Positions 10,814 through 20,801 are shown, counted from the first letter of the stretch. The stretch is 64,000 bases of DNA from CAIXSE01 sp040769125 (GCA_040769125.1 JAXGLO010000001.1:186001-250000); one strand, 5' to 3'. Notes: generated by a model not told the origin, from the letters alone. A program made the numbers and translations.

Positions 10814-11503
10814 TCATCCCGCGGCCGGCGACTGCAAAGCAGTTTCGAGCCGCACGAGTACACGGTTCCAGATCATTTCTGGCGGCGGCACCACACCGGC
10901 CCCCGCCAGTCCTTCTCCCTGCCACGGTTCGCCGAGCAGTGCCTCGGCCGCCCGCACCAGCTCCTCAGGCGGTCGTTGCTCGAGCACGGAGCCATGCACG
11001 AGAACGCGCGCGCCGCGGCGCGCCTGCGCGATCGCCACGACCTTCTCGCCGCGCGAGAGCAGATCCTGCCGCAGCGCCGTAGCGAAACAGAGGGCGGAGC
11101 GCTGGTACGGCGTGACGCGGCCGTCATCGAGCTTCACGCCGAGCTCGGTGAGGCTGCCGGCGAACGCCTCCGCCACAAGGTCGTACGGCCGGCTCACGTC
11201 GACGGTGGCTCGCGCGCCCGAGCCGAGCGCGCCCGGCGGGAACGCTACGGCGAAGGACCATTCGAAGCCCTCGCCGTGCATGACCGCGCGGCCACCGGAG
11301 GGCCGCCGCACGACGTCGAACGGCGCAGGCGCCGCCGGCTCGAAGCGCTGGAGCTTACCCAGCGACAGAGCCGGCGGCGCCCACGTGTACCGCCGAGCAA
11401 TGACCGTCTCGGCGGTCTCGAGCAACCCGGTATCGAGCGCCATCTGCGCGCCGCCTGTAGCGCGCAGATCGGGCAGCACCTTGACGATGCTCACCGCACG
11501 CAC
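10814..11503 (-). CDS. Lipoate/octanoate-protein ligase or transferase (LplA/LipM fold)
   Basis: A 229-residue protein with the biotin/lipoate-ligase signature RRPSGGRAVMH (66-76). Downstream, SALCFAT contains Cys139, and GEKVVAIAQARRGARVLVHGS contains Lys154. Lysine is the LplA hallmark, while LipM/LipL transferases use Cys, and both residues are present. It either ligates free lipoate or octanoate or transfers octanoyl from ACP. Because lipA follows in the same operon and no lipB is visible, an octanoyltransferase role is attractive. GTG at 11503 is the start. Confidence 0.88.
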   Translation of the reverse strand: MRAVSIVKVLPDLRATGGAQMALDTGLLETAETVIARRYTWAPPALSLGKLQRFEPAAPAPFDVVRRPSGGRAVMHGEGFEWSFAVAFPPGALGSGARATVDVSRPYDLVAEAFAGSLTELGVKLDDGRVTPYQRSALCFATALRQDLLSRGEKVVAIAQARRGARVLVHGSVLEQRPPEELVRAAEALLGEPWQGEGLAGAGVVPPPEMIWNRVLVRLETALQSPAAG

Positions 11504-11522
11504 CCTTTGCCGTCAGTGCACC

Positions 11523-13004
11523 TCAGCCGCAGGTCTCCCCTTCGGCCGGCGGCTGCTGACGCAACACAGGATGACGGGCGGCTCCGGCTTCGTCGAGCCG
11601 CCGCACCGGCATGGTGGTCGGCGCGTTGTGCAGCAGATCCGGATCGTCCTTCGCCTCCTGCACGATCATGCGGAAGGCGTTGATGATGCGATCGAGATCC
11701 TCGCGCGACTCCGTCTCGGTGGGCTCGATCATGAGCGCCTCGTCGACGATCAGAGGGAAGTACGTCGTCGGCGGGTGCACCCCGTAGTCGAGCAGCCGCT
11801 TGGCGATGTCGAGCGTAGTCACGCCTTGCTTCTTGAGCGGCGCACCCGAAGCCACGAACTCATGGCTGCAGCGCCGCACGAAGGGGAAGTCGAAGAGGTC
11901 GCGGACGCCCTCCATGACGTAGTTCGCGTTGAGCACCGCCATCTCGCTGACGCGGCGCAGGCCGTCCGGTCCGAGCGCGCGGATGTAGGTGTGGGCGCGC
12001 ACCAGAACACCGAAGTTGCCGTAGAAGGTACGGATCTTGCCGATGGACTCGGGGCGATCGTAGTCGAGGAAGAACGTTCCGTCCTCGGCCTTCTCGGCCA
12101 GCGGCACCGGCAGGAACGGGGCGAGGTCGTCGCGCACGGCGATAGGGCCGGCGCCCGACCCGCCGCCGCCGTGCGGCGTGCTGAAGGTCTTGTGGGTGTT
12201 GAAGTGGACGACGTCGAAGCCCATGTCGCCGGGCCGCGAGATACCCAGCACGGCGTTGGCGTTGGCGCCGTCGTAATAGAGAAGGCCACCGGCCTCGTGC
12301 ACGAGCCGCGCGATCTCGACGATGTTCTCGTCGTACACGCCGAGCGTGTTGGGGTTTGTGAGCATGAGGCCCGCGATGTCGTCGTCGAGGATGCCCTTGA
12401 GCGCCTCGAGATCGACGCCGCCCCGCGCGTCGCTGGGCACGGCGACGGGCTTGTAGCCCCCGAGCACCACCGAAGCGGGGTTCGTGCCGTGCGCAGTATC
12501 GGGGATGATGATCTTCTTGGGATCGCGCCCCTTGGATTGATGGTAGGCGCGGATCACCAGCAGGCCGGTGAGCTCACCGTGAGCGCCGGCCGCCGGCTGG
12601 AGTGTCGTGCGAGCCAGGCCGGCGATCTCAGCCAGCGAGCGCTCGAGATCGTACATGAGCTCGATGGCGCCCTGGGCGAGCTGCTCCGGCTGGTACGGGT
12701 GCAGGCCCGCGAAGCCCTCGAGGCGACACGCCACCTCGTTGACCTTGGGGTTGTACTTCATCGTGCACGACCCGAGCGGGTAGCTGCCGGTCTCGACGCC
12801 GAAGTTGAGCGTCGAGAGGTAGGTGAAGTGGCGCAGAAGATCGATCTCGCTCACCTCGGGCAGACCGGCGGGAACCTCACGGCGCAAACCGGCCGGAACG
12901 AGCTCATCGAGGGAGAGCTCAGGGACGTCCGTGACCGGAAGGTTGTAGGCGCGCCGCCCGCAGTGCGACTTCTCGTAGATGGTCCGGCGATCCGCCTCCA
13001 TCAT
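11523..13004 (-). CDS. gcvPB: Glycine dehydrogenase (decarboxylating) subunit 2
   Basis: This is the C-terminal half of the P protein, 493 residues. It has the PLP region HFNTHKTFSTPHGGGG and the conserved GSCTMKYNPK near residue 95. With GcvPA it decarboxylates glycine and loads aminomethyl onto GcvH. Its ATG overlaps the gcvPA stop (ATGA), which fits production of equal amounts of the two subunits. Confidence 0.96.
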   Translation of the reverse strand: MMEADRRTIYEKSHCGRRAYNLPVTDVPELSLDELVPAGLRREVPAGLPEVSEIDLLRHFTYLSTLNFGVETGSYPLGSCTMKYNPKVNEVACRLEGFAGLHPYQPEQLAQGAIELMYDLERSLAEIAGLARTTLQPAAGAHGELTGLLVIRAYHQSKGRDPKKIIIPDTAHGTNPASVVLGGYKPVAVPSDARGGVDLEALKGILDDDIAGLMLTNPNTLGVYDENIVEIARLVHEAGGLLYYDGANANAVLGISRPGDMGFDVVHFNTHKTFSTPHGGGGSGAGPIAVRDDLAPFLPVPLAEKAEDGTFFLDYDRPESIGKIRTFYGNFGVLVRAHTYIRALGPDGLRRVSEMAVLNANYVMEGVRDLFDFPFVRRCSHEFVASGAPLKKQGVTTLDIAKRLLDYGVHPPTTYFPLIVDEALMIEPTETESREDLDRIINAFRMIVQEAKDDPDLLHNAPTTMPVRRLDEAGAARHPVLRQQPPAEGETCG

Positions 13005-14401
13005 GACTCACCTCCCGCGTCGGCGAGATGCGCAGCCACGGCAGCGACGAACGCGTCCATCTCGGCGCGCGTACGCTTCTCGGTGACGGCCACCAGCAGA
13101 ACGTTGTCGAGATCGTCGGCGCCCGCGCCGCTGAACGACCCCGCGAACCGCCCGACGGGCACGCCGGCGAGGAACCCCTGGGGCACGAGGGCATCGACCA
13201 GGGCCGCAGCGGACGCCGGCAGACGAAGAGCGAACTCACGGAACACCGGGCCCTCCGTGAAGCACTCGACGCCCGGGAGCTTGAGCAGGCGCTGACGCAG
13301 ATACGCGGTCTTGCGCGCGCAGAGCAGGCCCAGCTCGGGGAGGCCCTCACGGCCGAGCCACGTCATGTGAATGAGCGCGGCGAGAGCATTGAGGGCGTGG
13401 TTCGAGCAGATGTTGGAGGTCGCCTTTTCACGGCGGATGTGCTGCTCGCGAGTCTGAAGCGTGAGCACGAAGCCACGCTTGCCCTCGGCATCGACGGTCT
13501 CACCGACGAGGCGGCCGGGGATGCGACGGACGAGCTTCTTCGTAACGGCCATGAAGCCCACGCCGGGGCCGCCGAAGCTCATCGCGTTGCCGAACGACTG
13601 ACCCTCGCCGACCACGATATCGGCGCCGAGCACGCCGGGCGCCTCGAGCAGGCCGAGCGACATGGGATCAGCGACGACGACCAGCAGAGCGCCGGCCTCG
13701 TGCGCGAGGTCTGCGACCGCGCGCACGTCTTCGAAGCCGCCGAAAAAGTTGGGCTGCTGCACGACGACCGCAGCCGTGTCGGCGTCGAGCGACGCCTTGA
13801 GCGCCTCGAGATCGGTGCCGGCGCCCTTCTGCAGAGGGATGAGGCTGGGGCGCGGCCCGTGATGGGCGGTCTCGGTGGCCAGCACCTGGCGGTACTCAGG
13901 GTGCACGCCGGCGCTGAGAAGGATGCGCCCGCGGCGAGTCTGACTGCCAGCGATGACGGAGGCCTCGGCCATGGCGGTGCCCGCGTCGTACATGGATGCG
14001 TTGGAGACGTCCATGCCCGTGAGCTCGCAGATGGCGGTCTGCCACTCGAAGATGCTCTGCAGCACGCCCTGGCTGCGCTCCGGCTGGTATGGGGTGTACG
14101 CCGTGGCGAACTCGGAACGCGAGACGATGGCGTCGACGGCCGCCGGGACGTAATGGTCGTAGATGCCGGCGCCCAGGAAGCTCACCATCCCGGTGGCGGG
14201 CGAATTGGCGGCGGCGAGACGCCGCAGCTCGGCGAGAACCTCGAACTCGGAGAGGCCGGCCGGAAGGTCGAGCGGCCGCTTCAGGCGCACATCGGCCGGG
14301 ATCTCGGAGAAGAGATCCTCGATGCTCTCCGCCTTGCAGGCGGCGAGCATGGCCTCGACATCCGACCCGCCGTGAGGCACATAGTCGGTGGATGCTCTCA
14401 C
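13001..14401 (-). CDS. gcvPA: Glycine dehydrogenase (decarboxylating) subunit 1
   Basis: This is the N-terminal half of the split P protein, 466 residues. Family landmarks include FLGAGIYDHYVPA, SRSEFATAYTPYQPE (near 95-110), QPNFFGG and EGQSFGNAMSFGGPG. GTG at 14401 starts 1 nt after the gcvH stop. It works with GcvPB. The split P protein is typical of many anaerobes, Firmicutes and some Actinomycetota, unlike the fused E. coli protein. Confidence 0.96.
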   Translation of the reverse strand: MRASTDYVPHGGSDVEAMLAACKAESIEDLFSEIPADVRLKRPLDLPAGLSEFEVLAELRRLAAANSPATGMVSFLGAGIYDHYVPAAVDAIVSRSEFATAYTPYQPERSQGVLQSIFEWQTAICELTGMDVSNASMYDAGTAMAEASVIAGSQTRRGRILLSAGVHPEYRQVLATETAHHGPRPSLIPLQKGAGTDLEALKASLDADTAAVVVQQPNFFGGFEDVRAVADLAHEAGALLVVVADPMSLGLLEAPGVLGADIVVGEGQSFGNAMSFGGPGVGFMAVTKKLVRRIPGRLVGETVDAEGKRGFVLTLQTREQHIRREKATSNICSNHALNALAALIHMTWLGREGLPELGLLCARKTAYLRQRLLKLPGVECFTEGPVFREFALRLPASAAALVDALVPQGFLAGVPVGRFAGSFSGAGADDLDNVLLVAVTEKRTRAEMDAFVAAVAAHLADAGGES

Positions 14402-14402
14402 G

Positions 14403-14795
14403 TCAAGCCTCGTCGAGGAAGCTGCGATAGGCGTCGACGTCCAGAAGCTCGTTGAGCTCGGCCGGATCGCTCATGCGCACGCGGATGAGCCAACCGTCAC
14501 CGTAACAATCCTCGTTTACGCTCTGCGGCGAGTCCTCCAGAGACTCGTTGACCTCGACCACCTCGCCGCTGATGGGAGCCTTTACGTCGGAGACGGCCTT
14601 GACCGACTCCAGCTCGCCGTACGGCTCCCCAACGGTGACGGTGTCGCCCACGGACGGCAGGTCGACGTAAACGACCTCGCCGAGCGCATCCTGCGCAAAC
14701 CAGCTGATGCCGAAGACAGCGTCGTCGCCCTCAACGCGCACCCAATCGTGCTCCTTGTGGTACTTCAGTTCCTGAGGATAGGTCTCGTCGGCCAT
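14403..14795 (-). CDS. gcvH: Glycine cleavage system H protein
   Basis: A lipoyl carrier of 130 residues with the lipoylated lysine in ELESVKAVSD (K66) and the DCYGDGWLIRV strand near residue 105. The start is ATG at 14795 with GGAGG 4 nt upstream; a longer frame to 15320 has no support. It is the first gene of the operon gcvH-gcvPA-gcvPB-ligase-lpd-lipA-HAD. gcvT, the T protein, is not in the window. Confidence 0.96.
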   Translation of the reverse strand: MADETYPQELKYHKEHDWVRVEGDDAVFGISWFAQDALGEVVYVDLPSVGDTVTVGEPYGELESVKAVSDVKAPISGEVVEVNESLEDSPQSVNEDCYGDGWLIRVRMSDPAELNELLDVDAYRSFLDEA

Positions 14796-15300
14796 GGTGC
14801 CTCCAGTCGGCGTTGCCGCAACTCGCTCTATGACGTGCCCGCACTGCTTGCGGCAAGTTGACACGCGCGGGTACGGGGAGCCGCCGCTCCCGATATATAA
14901 ACCGAAAACGGGCAGAGTGAGACTTCCACCCTGTCTGACGGCCAGCATATCAACGGCGTTTTTCCGGGCTGCCTCACTCCAGTTCGGCCGGAACACTCTA
15001 GCATCGCCGCACCTGAGCGCACAACATGCGAAGCGTTGGCGACGGGCGGGGAGCCGCGAGGCCGCCGACGGCTGCGCGGCGCCCGTCGGCGGCCCTGCTT
15101 GCGGCGCTCTCGACCTGCTTGCGACGCTCTTCTTCTCCGCGACCCATCGCCGCAGCAACGACGCCGTGTGGGCGCCCCGGCCCGACGCCCTGTAGGCACC
15201 GCGGCCCTCTCTGTTATGCTGCGGAGTGTACTCCTCGCCGGGGCGCAGACCGTCTTGCGGCACGCCACACGCGAGCATGCAGCACGGAGGAGCAAAGCCG
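14796..15300. other. Divergent intergenic region between gcvH and the phosphatase gene
   Basis: A 505-nt region that should carry the promoters of both the gcv operon (minus) and 15301..16164 (plus). On the minus strand an AT-rich TTTATATATC at about 14892-14901 may include a -10. I looked for a glycine riboswitch upstream of gcvH and did not find its conserved core. A GGAGGAG ribosome binding site precedes 15301. Confidence 0.4.
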
Positions 15301-16164
15301 ATGACCGCAGCGCACGACAACCGAGGCGTCGGTTCGGCCGGCCCGTCGCTGGCCGGCGACCTCTGGCCGACCGCCCCCGCCGACCTGCGAGAGCTCGCCG
15401 ACCTCGCCGCCGAGCTGGCTCGCGCGGCCGGCGACGTTCATCTCGAGGGGCGACTCACCGAGCTCCACATCGAGACGAAGTCCTCTCCGACCGACCACGT
15501 CAGCCAGATCGACCGGGAGGCCGAGCGGCTGATCGTCGCACGGCTCGCCCGCGAGCGGCCCGCAGACGTCGTGCTCGCCGAAGAAGGAGCGCTGAGAGAC
15601 GGCGACACCGGCATCCGCTGGGTGATCGACCCGCTCGACGGAACCACGAATTACATCTACGGCTATCCGGGCCACGCGGTCTCGATCGCCGTGGAGGTGG
15701 ACGGCACGGCACGCGTGGGCGTGGTTTTCGATCCCGTCGCCGACCTCATGTACTGCGCCATCGACGGCTTCGGCGCCGTCTGCAACGACCGGCCCATCCA
15801 CACCCGCCGGCAGACCGATCTGGCCGGCGCCCTCGTCGCCACCGGCTTCTCGTACGACGCCGCCCAGCGGGCACGTCAGGGAGCGGCCGTGGCTTACGTG
15901 CTGGAGCGCGTACGCGACATCCGCCGGGGGGGTTCGGCCGCGCTCGATCTCTGCCACCTCGCGGCCGGCCACGTGGACGCGTACTGGGAGCTCGACCTCG
16001 CCCCGTGGGACTACGCGGCAGGCTGCGTGATCGCCCGCGAGGCGGGCGCCGACGTGCTGCTCCACCGCGGCGCCCACGGGAGCGGACCCGCTGTGGTGGG
16101 GGCGTCCCCCGAGCTCCTGCCGTCCCTGCTGGATCTGCTCATCGATGCGGGAGCCCTCGTCTAG
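15301..16164 (+). CDS. Inositol-monophosphatase-family phosphatase
   Basis: A magnesium-dependent phosphatase of the IMPase/FBPase/CysQ superfamily, 287 residues. It has AEEGAL (metal ligand Glu), the hallmark WVIDPLDGTTNYIYGYP, and a C-terminal WELDLAPWDYAAGCVIAREAG with the third metal Asp. The substrate could be inositol phosphate, fructose bisphosphate or histidinol phosphate; the sequence does not decide. ATG at 15301 has GGAGGAG about 9 nt upstream. The frame is open 75 nt further but without a signal. Confidence 0.9.
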   Translation: MTAAHDNRGVGSAGPSLAGDLWPTAPADLRELADLAAELARAAGDVHLEGRLTELHIETKSSPTDHVSQIDREAERLIVARLARERPADVVLAEEGALRDGDTGIRWVIDPLDGTTNYIYGYPGHAVSIAVEVDGTARVGVVFDPVADLMYCAIDGFGAVCNDRPIHTRRQTDLAGALVATGFSYDAAQRARQGAAVAYVLERVRDIRRGGSAALDLCHLAAGHVDAYWELDLAPWDYAAGCVIAREAGADVLLHRGAHGSGPAVVGASPELLPSLLDLLIDAGALV

Positions 16165-16193
16165 AGCAGGGCTCGCGTCCAGCCGGTCACGAC

Positions 16194-18674
16194 ATGCGCT
16201 TGCACTTCCGCCGCAGTCAGATTCCAGGCGACGCAGGCCTGCGGTACGCCTTGCTCCGTACGGCCGTGCGCACCGCTACGGGAGCCGCCGCCACCTGCGC
16301 CCTGGCCACCGCGCTGCTCGCCATACCCGGCGCCTCCCTTGGGGCGGATGCCACATCGCCTCTCCTGCTGAAGGCCGGCGTCGGGCTCTGGGAGCAGTAC
16401 GGGTACGACCCCCTCTATACACGCAACGTGCCATCCTTCGACCCAGACGGAACGATCTACATCCGGCATCGTGCGGCCGACCCCGACCTGTCCAGGTTCG
16501 TCCAGACGCCGGCCGCTTCTGGCTGGGCTCGCCTCGACTTCACCGATGCACTGGCGGCTGCCTTCCCCACATTCGCCGGCAACGCTACACGCTACTGGTA
16601 ACCCAGCCGCGCCTTGAGGGCGAACAGCTCGTCGTTCCCGAGCCGGTGCATGTGACCGACGACTGCCTGGGCCAGGGAGTCGCTTACGGAGGCAGCAGCT
16701 TCGCAGTCACCAAAGGAGGGCGCACCTTCTTCGTCTGGGGGGCAACGACTCCGGAGGGGAGCACGGACGTTCCCACATTCGCAGCCAGCTTCGACCCCTC
16801 CAGCGGCACCGTCAGCGCCCCGTCACTCGTCGGAGTCTCGCCGGGCGCCAACGACACCCACAACCGACCGGCCGTCTGCATCGACAGCCTTGGCATACTG
16901 CATGTCGTCACCGGCACCCATGGCACCCCGACGCTGCACTCCTACTCGCTGGCTCCGCTGACGACAGACGAAGGATGGAGCGAGCCAGAGCCGGTCCTCA
17001 CCACAGGCTGGGAGACTGCGACGGGCGAGAGCAAAGGGTCTCAGACCAATCCCGGCCTCGTGTGCGACGGCGACGACACTCTTCATCTGGTTACCCGGCA
17101 GTGGCGGCGCTCCGCAGAGCAAGCTCTCCTGAAGCAGCAGTACGGCGCGCTCATCCACCAGAGCCAGCCGACCGGCGGAGCCTGGAGCGAGCCACATACG
17201 CTCGCACTCGCTCTCGATCCCGGCTACTGCGGCTTCCAGCACAAGATCACGCTCGACGAGCGTAACCGGCTGTTCGTAGCCTCCACATTCGTCGGCGATG
17301 AGGACGTGTGGTGCACTCGCAGCACCCTCGCCGAGGCGATGGTACTGGGGCGAGGGTCGTCGGGCATGGTGCCGTCCCAGCGTCGGATGCTGCTGCTCTC
17401 CGAGGACGCAGGAGTCTCCTGGCGCCTGGCATCCGACGCAGACCAGGGCGTTGCGGCGCCCACCGCGACGCGCAGCGCCCGGAGCTCAGCGGCTCAGCCC
17501 CGCCTGGCTTGCCGGCGGGCCAGCCACAAGCCGCAGGGCAACCAGATCACCGCTGTCCGCTTCGTGAGGAATCGCTACGGCTGGGCCGTCGGCACACACG
17601 GCACGATCCTGCGGAGCGCGAACGGCAGGGTAAGCTGGCAGCGGCAGTCCTCCGGCACCACCGAGACGCTGTTCGCCGTCTCCGCAGTCTCGAGCCGCGT
17701 CGCCTGGGTCGCCGGCCAGCGCGGAACCCTGCGCCGCACGCTGAACGGCGGGTGAAGCTGGGAGCGTCGCAATCCGGGAACAAAAGACGCGCTCTTCGCC
17801 ATCTGCTTCGTCGACGCGCACCGAGGCTGGATCGGTGGCGGCTGGCTCACCACTGGCGCCGGCCGCATCGCAGCCACGACCGACGGAGGATCCCACTGGA
17901 CGCGACAGGGCACTTCCTCCATGGGAATGATCCACGGTATCGCCTTCCGCAACAGGAGCAGCGGCCTCGCCGTCGGCGCGGACGACACCCTGCTGCGAAC
18001 CGCCAACGGAGGACTCACCTGGGAGGCGGCGAGCGCCCCGGTCAACAGCCGTCTGAACGCCGTCCAGTACTCTTCGAGACTCAGGGCTTTCGCGAGCGGT
18101 GACGACGGCGTCGTGCTCAGAACCCAGAACGGCGGCCTCAACTGGACGCGCATCTCCAAAAGGCGCTCGCGCACACGAGGCGGTCTGGACGCCTCCGCGC
18201 GCTTCGTATGGCTGGGCGGGCGGGGGCGGGCAGGACGATGACGAGCCCGCCGTCGTTCTCCGCACCGAGGACGGCGGCGCGAGCTGGTTCCCTTGCCCGG
18301 TACCGGTGCGAGGCCGCGTGCACGATCTCTGGTTCGCGAACCGGTTCACAGGCTGGGCGGCAGCCGAGGACTGGGGACCGGATGGCGACCGAGCTCACGG
18401 CACGATCCTCATCACACGCGACGGAGGGGCATTGTGGACGGTACAGGCGCGGACGGACGTTCCCTTGCGCAATCTCGCCTTCAGCGGCGACCTGCACGGC
18501 CTAGCGGTGGGTGCAGCCGGCAGAATGCTGCGCACCGCCGACGGTGGCGCCAAGTGGACCAAGGCCGACGCCGGCACCGTCAACAACCTGTTCGCGGCCG
18601 TCCTTCCCGGGCCGACCTCGGCGTGGGTCGCCGGCGAGGACGGCACGATCCTCGCCGGCCGACCGGCTCCCTGA
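16194..18674 (+). pseudogene. Secreted Ycf48/BNR-repeat beta-propeller protein, disrupted
   Basis: From ATG at 16194 there is a signal peptide (RTATGAAATCALATALLAIP) and then a long exported protein. Its second half contains repeated strands such as TTDGGSHWT, TANGGLTWE, TQNGGLNWT, TEDGGASWF and TADGGAKWT, the Asp-box/Ycf48 propeller repeat. Three lesions break it: a -1 type frameshift near 16598 (RYW then VTQPRLEG), an in-frame TGA at 17753-17755 inside an NGGxSW repeat, and a frameshift in a G-rich run near 18215-18236. Joined, the parts make about 825 residues. Either it is a decaying gene, or some lesions are sequencing errors in the G-rich runs. Ycf48-type proteins assist photosystem assembly elsewhere; here the role is unknown. 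Confidence 0.75.
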
Positions 18675-18691
18675 GAGCCGCCGGGACGGCT

Positions 18692-19000
18692 TTACTCAGC
18701 CGCCTCCGGCGTCTGCGAAGCCTCTTCCTCCTGCGCGGCCGGCTCACCCTCGTAGCGCTCCACCTCGACCGTGCAGTGCGTGACCAGCGCCGCCACGGCG
18801 CCCACCGCCGCGAGCATGGGCGCCAGCACGGCCGCCACGACCCCCAGGGTGAGAGGCAGCGAGACGACCACCCTGCCCCCCTGTTTGATGGAGATCTGGC
18901 GGACGTTGCCCTGGTGAATCAGCTCTCTCACCTTGTCGACGAGCTGCCCACCCTCCACCTTGAACGTCTCCGTCCAGGTTCGGCCCTGCTCCTCACTCAT
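18692..19000 (-). CDS. DUF4342 domain protein
   Basis: A 102-residue protein matching the DUF4342 pattern: TWTETFKVEGGQLVDKVREL, then IHQGNVRQISIKQ, then a hydrophobic helix (SLPLTLGVVAAVLAPMLAAV) and an acidic Glu/Gln tail. The N-terminal part resembles a helical nascent-chain-binding fold and the C-terminal part a membrane segment. The start at 19000 begins the conserved domain; the upstream 29 codons look non-coding. It is convergent with the disrupted propeller gene. Function unknown. Confidence 0.85.
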   Translation of the reverse strand: MSEEQGRTWTETFKVEGGQLVDKVRELIHQGNVRQISIKQGGRVVVSLPLTLGVVAAVLAPMLAAVGAVAALVTHCTVEVERYEGEPAAQEEEASQTPEAAE

Positions 19001-19210
19001 GACCCACCGTCCTTTCCGGCCGCCGCAACGCTCAGCCGCATACCTCTCACCTCTTCCCGCTGACGACGCCGGGGAATCGTGAAGCACGGGCCAGATGCAG
19101 GCCGGCAGAGCGTCCGGATCGACGCAGATCGGCGGCGGGATGCAGGCGGAACGAGCCGACGGCGCAGAAAGGTGCGGGCGCCGCGCGCCCCGATCCCCCG
19201 CGACCCAGCG

Positions 19211-19801
19211 TCACACGACCTCGAGGGCGATCGGAGTCGGTCCCTCGTTGTTGATCGGCGTGACATCCAGGGGGCAGGCCGACGCAACCACGATACAGTC
19301 CATCTCGGCGCGCAGGCGCACGTAATCCCCGGCCCTGGTGCGCGTCGCGCGCCACTCCAGCGAGCCGTCGGCGGCGACAGGGATGTCCATGAAGAGGTTA
19401 ATCGGCTGCGGCACCTCCACCTCGTCGTGACCGAGGCCGGCCATGGCCGCCCGCAGGTTCTCCTGGCACGAAGCGTGCCAGCCGGTGACACCGAACATCT
19501 CGTAGCGGGTCGGGTCACAGGCGGCGATCAGCATGTCGTGAACGCCGTCCGTGGTGTCCTCCTCGAAGGTGAGGATGGGCCGGCGGCGATTGGTAACGAA
19601 CTGCTCGCCCACCCGCGGAAAGAGATGCCGCACGTGCACGCGCGTGTGCTCGGCGCTGTGATACTCGCGGACGTCGACGGCCGAGAAGGCGAACAGGTCG
19701 ACGACCTGGCCGCCCTCGAGGTCGATCACCTTGAAGCTCGTACGCTCGGCGACGCGCAGCGCCCGCGCTTCACGGGCCGGCACCTTCAAGTAGCTCGACA
19801 C
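19211..19801 (-). CDS. DUF1989 / urea-carboxylase-associated family protein
   Basis: The 196-residue protein shows the family pattern: an early DLEGGQVVDLFAF, then SAEHTRVH, a central FGVTGWHASCQENL and a PQPINLFMDIPV block. Members occur next to urea carboxylase or amino-acid degradation genes and are proposed to act on small amidines or amino acids, but no reaction is firmly assigned. GTG at 19801 has GGAGG 5 nt upstream. No urea-carboxylase gene is nearby. Confidence 0.85.
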   Translation of the reverse strand: MSSYLKVPAREARALRVAERTSFKVIDLEGGQVVDLFAFSAVDVREYHSAEHTRVHVRHLFPRVGEQFVTNRRRPILTFEEDTTDGVHDMLIAACDPTRYEMFGVTGWHASCQENLRAAMAGLGHDEVEVPQPINLFMDIPVAADGSLEWRATRTRAGDYVRLRAEMDCIVVASACPLDVTPINNEGPTPIALEVV

Positions 19802-19964
19802 GCCTGCCTCCTCTGGCCTGATATTGCCACACGAGCCGGCGCTAGCCGGCTCCGTTCCACGATCCTCTTCCCCTGGTCAAGCCCGCTCAACCCCCGGAGA
19901 CCGTCGCCTGAACCCGGCGCCGAGAGATGCGCGACGAAGCGGCCGTGCCGCCGGACGGCCTCGC

Positions 19965-20801
19965 TCAGCCCGCCGAGAGGGCGACGACGCCGACCATGAC
20001 GACGCCGGCGGCGAAGAGCTGAACCCGCGACGGTCGCTCGTGGAGGAAGACAAACGCGAACAGACCCGTCGCGACCGGCGTCAGGCTGGCGAGCACTGAA
20101 ACGATGCTGAGATAGCCTATCGTGCTCGCAGCCGTGAACAAGGCGTCGCCCATGAAGCCGGTGACCCCGACCGCCGCCATCGCCGGCAGCGCTCGCCGCG
20201 GGACCGGAGTTGCCTGCCGACGCACACCGAGATAGGCAATGACGGCCACCATGCCACCGAAGCGCATACCGAAGACCGACCAGTACACGTCGGCACGGCC
20301 GCCTATGCTGAGGCCCACCATGGTCGCGCCTAAGCACAGGGCGGCGATGACTGCGTACAGGATGCTGCGCAGACCGATGCTGCCGCCGCCGCGCGACTCC
20401 GCCCGCGATATGAACACGATCCCGGCCACGGCGAGAACCATACCGACGTACTGCACCCCGCTCGGGCGTTCGCCGATCGCGATACCCACCAGCACGGGCA
20501 CGACGACTGCAGCCGCAACGATCGGCGCGACGACATTCATGGCGCCGGAAGACAGAGCCTTGTAGTAGAGCGCGAGGCCGAAGGCACTCGAAACGCCGCC
20601 CAGCACTGCCGCGAGAAAGTACGGGAGGTTGGTCAGCGGCTCTGCGTGCGCCAGGAGCAGGATGCTCGCTGCCGAGGCGCCGGCGATCTGGCTGACCAGG
20701 GCGACCGACCAGACAGAGTGCCGTCTGGTCTCAAACCCACCAATGAAGTCTGAGGAACCGAGGAGAACGCTCGAAGCCAAAGCGAGCAGCGCGGCCAGCA
20801 C
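19965..20801 (-). CDS. EamA/DMT-family transporter
   Basis: A hydrophobic protein of 278 residues with about ten predicted membrane helices arranged as two EamA repeats (about 1-130 and 145-278). The second half starts with SILYAVIAALCLGATMVGLS. Members export amino acids or metabolites; the substrate is unknown. GTG at 20801 has GAGG 8 nt upstream. It is transcribed divergently from the Rieske-glutamate synthase gene. Confidence 0.88.
   Translation of the reverse strand: MLAALLALASSVLLGSSDFIGGFETRRHSVWSVALVSQIAGASAASILLLAHAEPLTNLPYFLAAVLGGVSSAFGLALYYKALSSGAMNVVAPIVAAAVVVPVLVGIAIGERPSGVQYVGMVLAVAGIVFISRAESRGGGSIGLRSILYAVIAALCLGATMVGLSIGGRADVYWSVFGMRFGGMVAVIAYLGVRRQATPVPRRALPAMAAVGVTGFMGDALFTAASTIGYLSIVSVLASLTPVATGLFAFVFLHERPSRVQLFAAGVVMVGVVALSAG

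Noticed and set aside
10689..13295. Long plus-strand frame (868 codons) antisense to gcvPB and its neighbours
   Set aside because: Antisense to clear genes; the frame follows from GC-rich codon bias and shows no domain.
14796..15300. Glycine riboswitch upstream of gcvH
   Set aside because: I looked for the conserved aptamer core in the minus-strand leader and did not see it.
17753..17755. In-frame TGA as a selenocysteine codon in the propeller gene
   Set aside because: The position is a variable residue of an NGGxSW repeat, no active-site role is plausible, and two frameshifts in the same gene point to decay or sequence error.
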